Part shown: one piece after another, positions 59,526 to 64,000 of the stretch | How the letters are laid out: each line of letters starts with the position of its first letter | How positions within the stretch are numbered: the first letter of the stretch is position 1 | Assembly: GCA_021904315.1 (NCBI GenBank) | Contig: CM038912.1 | Location: 22,294,949 to 22,358,948, forward strand | Direction: 5' to 3' | Length of the DNA: 64,000 nt | Origin: Sphagnum magellanicum | Taxonomy: Eukaryota; Streptophyta; Sphagnopsida; Sphagnales; Sphagnaceae | The notes under the pieces: model-generated | Database searches by the model: none | What the model saw: the letters and a program-made list of their open reading frames with translations, nothing else | What the model was told of the DNA's origin: nothing | Translations under genes and position numbers: made by a program

Positions 59526-61560
59526 CACGACTTCATCACCATTATCTAACAACCTATAGTATGGGCAAGTAGTTTTAGTTGAAATTATGGTATAAATCAC
59601 TAACTTTTGAATGAAACTTCTCTCATCAGGGCCCTGCAGCATCAACACACAATAATTATATCGTCATTTGGAAGATGGAAAAGTTAAAGATTAGCTCACC
59701 TTAATATTATGTTCCAAAATTTATCGATGAAGGATTTTTAGAAATGAATGCAATGTGAAAAGTGATGATTTCCCTAGTTTTTTAAGTTCCTTCTTTATGC
59801 ATATTGTAACATGGTTCTTGTTTCTAGGAGGAATAAAAATTTTAGTGCTGACTTGCCCAAGGTCAGGAATTGCAAATCCTCATGGTTTTTCAATCCTCCA
59901 TTGTTGGAAATAGGAGTGTTGTAAAGGAAACTCCTACATTAATCCTTATTCCCATTGCCAACTTAGGTTTTCATGTATTTATGTCACATGTGACCATAAA
60001 AGGACCACTTAGGTTAGTAAATTATGAAATTTGATGTTTTGTTAGTGTGTTGACTCAACCTCACCAATCCCCACCCCCACATCCCCACTCTTCCCAAATG
60101 TCATGTGGCCCAAATTGTGTATGAATCTTTTGTGGAAAATAAGTTTCAATTGGGAAGAATTTTGATTAACATGCAAGTATTTATGACATAACATTGCATT
60201 TGATCTCCCCAAAAATCACATATTATTCTTGAATAAGTACCTAAACCTTTTAGTGACTCATGATGTTCCAATATGTTTCAGTTTTGGAGAAAGGTGAGAG
60301 CATGATAAAGTGAACATTAAATCTACATGTTTCATATTTATCTTGTGACATGCATATGAAAGCATGCAAGTAGTATCAAAATGAATGTAAGTACAATTAA
60401 AAAAATCATCCATGCTGTATATTGAACTTATTTTTAAGAAATGAATTTAAAAGTACATCAAAAGTAGAATCTTTTAATAAAATGAAATATTTGGGCTTAG
60501 GGGTTTTTTTTTACATGAATCAAATATGTGTAATTAGGTTAGGATACAAAAGTCATTATTTTTATTTTTATTTTTAAAAAATTATTTTCTATTTGTTAAA
60601 ACATGTTTCCTCCTTACTTTACATGCATTTTATAATAGTTCACATGGCAAATTAAAATAAATTACAAATCTACTTGCATTACAAGTAAAGAAAGTAACCC
60701 AAAAGTGAATAATGGGTTTTGCAACTACCTAAATACACTAGATCCTTAGCAAAATTAGGCCACAACTGATTAATATACAACTTGTATGATTTTGATAAAA
60801 AAAATTTGATTGACTAGAACATTTTTAATGATTTAAAAAAAAATGTTTTGGCTAGTTGCATGCTACATTAAATGATTTTAATTTAAAAAATGAACATGGA
60901 TATTATGAAGTTCTAAGTTAATATTACGTAGATTAAAATGTCATGTCATTGTACAACACTTTTTTTTTGAGTCATTAAGTCATGGACTATATTTTTCCAT
61001 AACATATTCTGAAAAACAAAACTTTTTTTTTTAGGGGTTTTATCAACAAGAAGGAATTGTAAATTTTTAATTATCGAAATTCACTAAATTTTCAATAAAA
61101 TTGGAATTTTTTTGACTAATATGCAAGTTGTATGGTTTTGGTCAAAACAAATTAATTAATTAAAATAATTTTTAGTGATTTAGAACAATCACATAATGCA
61201 TAAAATATTTTTTTAATTTTAAAATGTCAACATGTTGAAATCATTCTACCTTTGAATTGGTGGGTATCAAATTGATATTGGTGTTTCATGGTTGGTTTTG
61301 AAAATCAACAAATGTTGCAATTGGTTTAGGTGCACTGATTCTGAGTAAATAGTAGCCTAGGGTTGCAGATCGTCATGGCTGTGGTGCGAAGACAACTTCA
61401 TCAAATGATTGACCAGGTCCATGAATTGGGAGCTATGATACACATGTTACATGCATGTAAATTGGCGTTGCACCTAATAGAACAAAGAATATAGTTCCAC
61501 CTCTCTCGCATTTTTGGAGAATTTGGCTTTCAATCCTAGGGTCCAGCACTCGACTTTACT
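59526..61560. other. AT-rich intergenic DNA
   Basis: No gene supported. A 40-codon frame at 61376-61498 (MAVVRRQLHQMIDQVHELGA) is helical-looking but too short to call. Confidence 0.5.
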
Positions 61561-62155
61561 TCACAGTAAGTGCGGAGAGATTTTGCAATACGAATCCTGC
61601 GAAGGACACAGAATCGCAGCGAATTAATATCAAAGCGCTTGTTGAAGGAGGAGGAGACTGAGGCCAAGGGACCGACGGCGCCGATCAAGCAGAGAAGTGG
61701 GGAATCTTCCTCTTCCACATACAGGACAAGAAAAGTGTGTAACCTTGTTGTTGTTGGGATTCGAACCCTCCGACACTCTGGTTGGTAGAGCTTTTCAAGC
61801 AAACCGGCTGACCACGATCAGCTGACTCATTTGCTCAACTTTACATGTCCTTGTTTACGAGTTTGAAGACTTTTGGGATTGTTATCGCACGTGAAGATCT
61901 TTATTTTTATTTTTTTCCGTTGGCTGACACTAGGCTTTGTAAGGTACCTTGCTTTCTTTCTTGCTTGCTTCTGGGTATTTTAAAACCTTTTAAGCTGGCA
62001 TACCATACCTATCACTGACTCACAATCGGTAAGTTCTATTGAAACATAGCATATCCATTTTGCATGGAACATGAAAGTTGTGTGGAATGAACCAAAAGAA
62101 TTCATTTCAATGTTTTTGAAAGTGGGGTTTCTCTAAAACTGATTTGTTTTTTCAT
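61561..62155. repeat. Duplicated block D1, copy B, with tRNA-like boxes
   Basis: Counterpart of 51089-52060 lacking its 390-base internal segment. On the minus strand about 61812-61752 reads TGGTCAGCCGG ... GGGTTCGAATCCC, a slightly better box A/box B pair than copy A, with a CAACAACAAC stretch after it. No intact cloverleaf can be drawn, so this is a tRNA-derived repeat rather than a tRNA gene. Confidence 0.78.
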
Positions 62156-62744
62156 TTTGGTTTCTATTACGGACATCATCATAGCTTTTCTACAAGTTTG
62201 TAGTACGTACTACATGGCATTTCACAAACACTTTTTTGATTAGGTTTGCAAGCCAATCACCCTACATTTAAGTAACACGAATACATCATAGTACCCAAAA
62301 GCTTTGGCACAAATTATAATATTTTCAGAAATGCTGAAACTTTGGAAAAGTATTGATCAGATGTGTTGAAATTTCCAAAAACAAAAAGGCAAAAAGGAAA
62401 CTCATGTAATGACCATAGACTACACTTGAAAAGTATGTTGAAATTTTGTTTACCCTAATTTGAAGGCACATTAGTATAAGATTTTAATTATATCTCACAA
62501 CAGAGGCATAAACCAATTTCATACTTGTGAAATAGATTGCATTCTTCTTAGAATATTTTATATGTCAAATATTTCAGACTTCAGAATCCAACTGCTGAAC
62601 CAAAAAAAAGTCATAAATAAAATAAATTATTCAACAATTAAATACCAAAACCATTTGGGTACCATGGTGGTACTTGGCCTTTGAATACCTTTATAAAAAG
62701 TGTTTACCAAGCACAATTGATTGAAGCCCATGACGGAACCTAAT
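62156..62744. other. AT-rich spacer between the D1 and D2 copies
   Basis: No gene. The corresponding interval between the D1 and D2 A copies is about 4.1 kb, so the two loci have diverged by deletion or insertion. Confidence 0.5.
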
Positions 62745-63150
62745 GGCAAGAGAGAAAAAGGAAGGAAGGTGTCGCCTATAACATAGGGGTGTCAGGTTTT
62801 AACCGGGACAGTATCCGTACAAGTACTAGGGACGACGCTTCTGGTCCGCACAGACGTCCGGGGTTAAAATCTGTGACGACGGATTATGTCATTATCTCAT
62901 TTCTTGCCCACATTACCGATAATGCTGCGACAATCGCCCAAACGCGTCTTGAACATGAATGTTTTTAAAAATCATTGAATCGGTAGCGAGACTTCCATGA
63001 CAGAATGATGTGTAGAAGGCCAGTTCTCTTCTACGACAAGAGGGGAACTCCAATCTGGGAATCCTCAGTCCGTCCTTTTGAGGTATACATACCTATACAA
63101 CGATTCGTGCACCCTCTTGGAAAAACTGGTTCTGGTTTTTTATAGAGAGA
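62745..63150 (+). repeat. Orphan copy of the kinase 5' region (D2, copy B)
   Basis: About 400 bases closely matching 56162-56558, including GTGTCAGGTTTTRACCGGGA, TAGGGACGA, CTTCTGGTCCGCA and GGGAACTCCAATCTGGGAAT, and ending at the same TATAGAGAGA. No kinase coding sequence follows; the sequence after 63150 is unrelated. Confidence 0.88.
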
Positions 63151-63158
63151 CTAGTCTG

Positions 63159-63809
63159 TAAACCCATTTTGCAAGCAAAATGATCAAATAAGCAAAAGAC
63201 TAAAGTGTTATGTATCAAAGTCCATTTTGTCCATTTTTACCCATCAATTATTTTTTAAATTCAAATGTGCCCAACACTGAATAAGGGGGGTGTTCTTTGC
63301 ATGGGGGCGGGCGGGGGGGGGGCGGTCGAGGAGGATTCATTTTCCTTTCAGCCAATAGGAGGGCCCAAGGTGCCTTGCTTTTATTCCTTTCAAATTACAG
63401 GGGGACAGGGAAGAATTTTTTTTCAGTTTTCCCTGTTTCCTAATGTGTTCTCATGATGTTCCCTTTAAGTTCTTAATGGGTTCTCACAATGTTCCCCAAG
63501 TTCACAATGTGTTCCCTAACATGTTCTCCATATAAGCACCTCACTTTTAGCCCGTATGCTTTCGCACTTTCACCTATATAGGTGGGCCCAAGGGGAGGAA
63601 CTATATAACCTTTTATTTTGAGGAGCCTCCATAGCTTCATTTTTTTGGTAGCAATGGGCCAATCAAATTGGTTTTGGCCCAGAATTTTGGCATAGTTTGT
63701 TGATGAGAGCAAACATTCCGGAGGATTCACCAATCCCAAATTATTGAATCAAGCACGTGCGAACACCATTTCTTTATAGTAGTTAAACCCGTTTTGCTTG
63801 CAAAATGAT
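63159..63809 (-). repeat. Dispersed repeat R2, copy 2, between 26-bp direct repeats
   Basis: Reverse-orientation counterpart of 25411-25848. Body about 63300-63690, with CCAATTTGATTGGCCCATTG, TATGGAGGCTCCTCAAAATA and CCACCTATATAGGTGA read on the minus strand, and a G-rich tract (63302-63325) that corresponds to the C-rich tract of copy 1. A direct repeat of 26 bases with three mismatches (TAAACCC ... GCAAAATGAT) lies at 63159-63184 and 63784-63809. Confidence 0.68.
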
Positions 63810-64000
63810 TAGGAGAAAAGATTGAAAGGACCTTGAGAACTGTTTAATTAATAGTTTTAAGTTGAGACAGTTTTCGTTCGATGGGATAGTAAGAATTTAG
63901 AAAGCATTCTATTTTCAACAGCCACACGTCATGAACATAGCTTGCGTTGCAATCATTTTTGCATCCAATGCAGGGAATTTCAACCCATGATTTGGATGTG
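63810..64000. other. Intergenic DNA to window end
   Basis: Nothing recognised. Confidence 0.5.

Noticed and set aside
1-64000. CRISPR arrays, operons, bacterial riboswitches, rRNA genes, intact LTR elements
   Set aside because: None seen; gene structure is that of a plant nuclear genome.

Overview
This is nuclear DNA from a land plant. The evidence is GT-AG introns in the genes, CCCTAAA-type telo-boxes in promoters, plant-only gene families (a THESEUS/FERONIA-type receptor kinase and an ATL RING-H2 protein) and long AT-rich gene-poor stretches with decayed DNA transposons. A DUF308/HdeD-like membrane protein and a cytoplasmic kinase with an MLKL-like N-terminal bundle suggest a bryophyte (moss-like). 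A lycophyte or fern is not excluded, and this placement is inference.

Layout. 1-11.2 kb is gene-dense: the 3' part of a THESEUS-like receptor kinase (+), a head-to-head pair of organellar ribosomal proteins, uL18 (-) and uS17 (+), sharing a telo-box-rich 660-bp promoter, and a complete 18-exon APC4 gene (-). 11.2-31 kb holds no gene I can support. It carries a duplicated telo-box segment, a 47-bp minisatellite, a hAT-like transposase relic (16.5-17.8 kb), a PIF/Harbinger transposase relic (21.3-22.2 kb), two terminal-inverted-repeat elements (23.1-23.8 and 26.6-26.9 kb) and a four-copy dispersed repeat. At 31.8-33.2 kb lies an intronless ATL-type RING-H2 ubiquitin ligase gene whose leader contains a degenerate repeat array. 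33.2-44.5 kb is a second gene desert with a tandem duplication and two short MITE-like elements.

45.1-51 kb holds a four-exon HdeD/DUF308-like gene (+) and a seven-exon cytosolic Cu/Zn superoxide dismutase gene (-) that uses one GC-AG intron. At 56.6-58.2 kb (perhaps to 59.0 kb) is a kinase with an MLKL-like N-terminus, followed at 59.3 kb by a broken jacalin-lectin domain. Two blocks from this interval reappear in the same order and orientation at 61.6-63.15 kb: a segment with tRNA-like promoter boxes that starts about 90 bp upstream of the SOD start codon, and the whole 5' region of the kinase without the kinase itself.

The genes do not form one pathway. They cover cell-wall sensing (the receptor kinase), organellar translation (uL18, uS17), cell-cycle proteolysis (APC4), membrane-anchored ubiquitin ligation (ATL), superoxide removal (SOD) and probably defence or cell-death signalling (the MLKL-like kinase). 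All exon coordinates were derived by reading splice sites, reading frames and remembered family conservation; no search was run.
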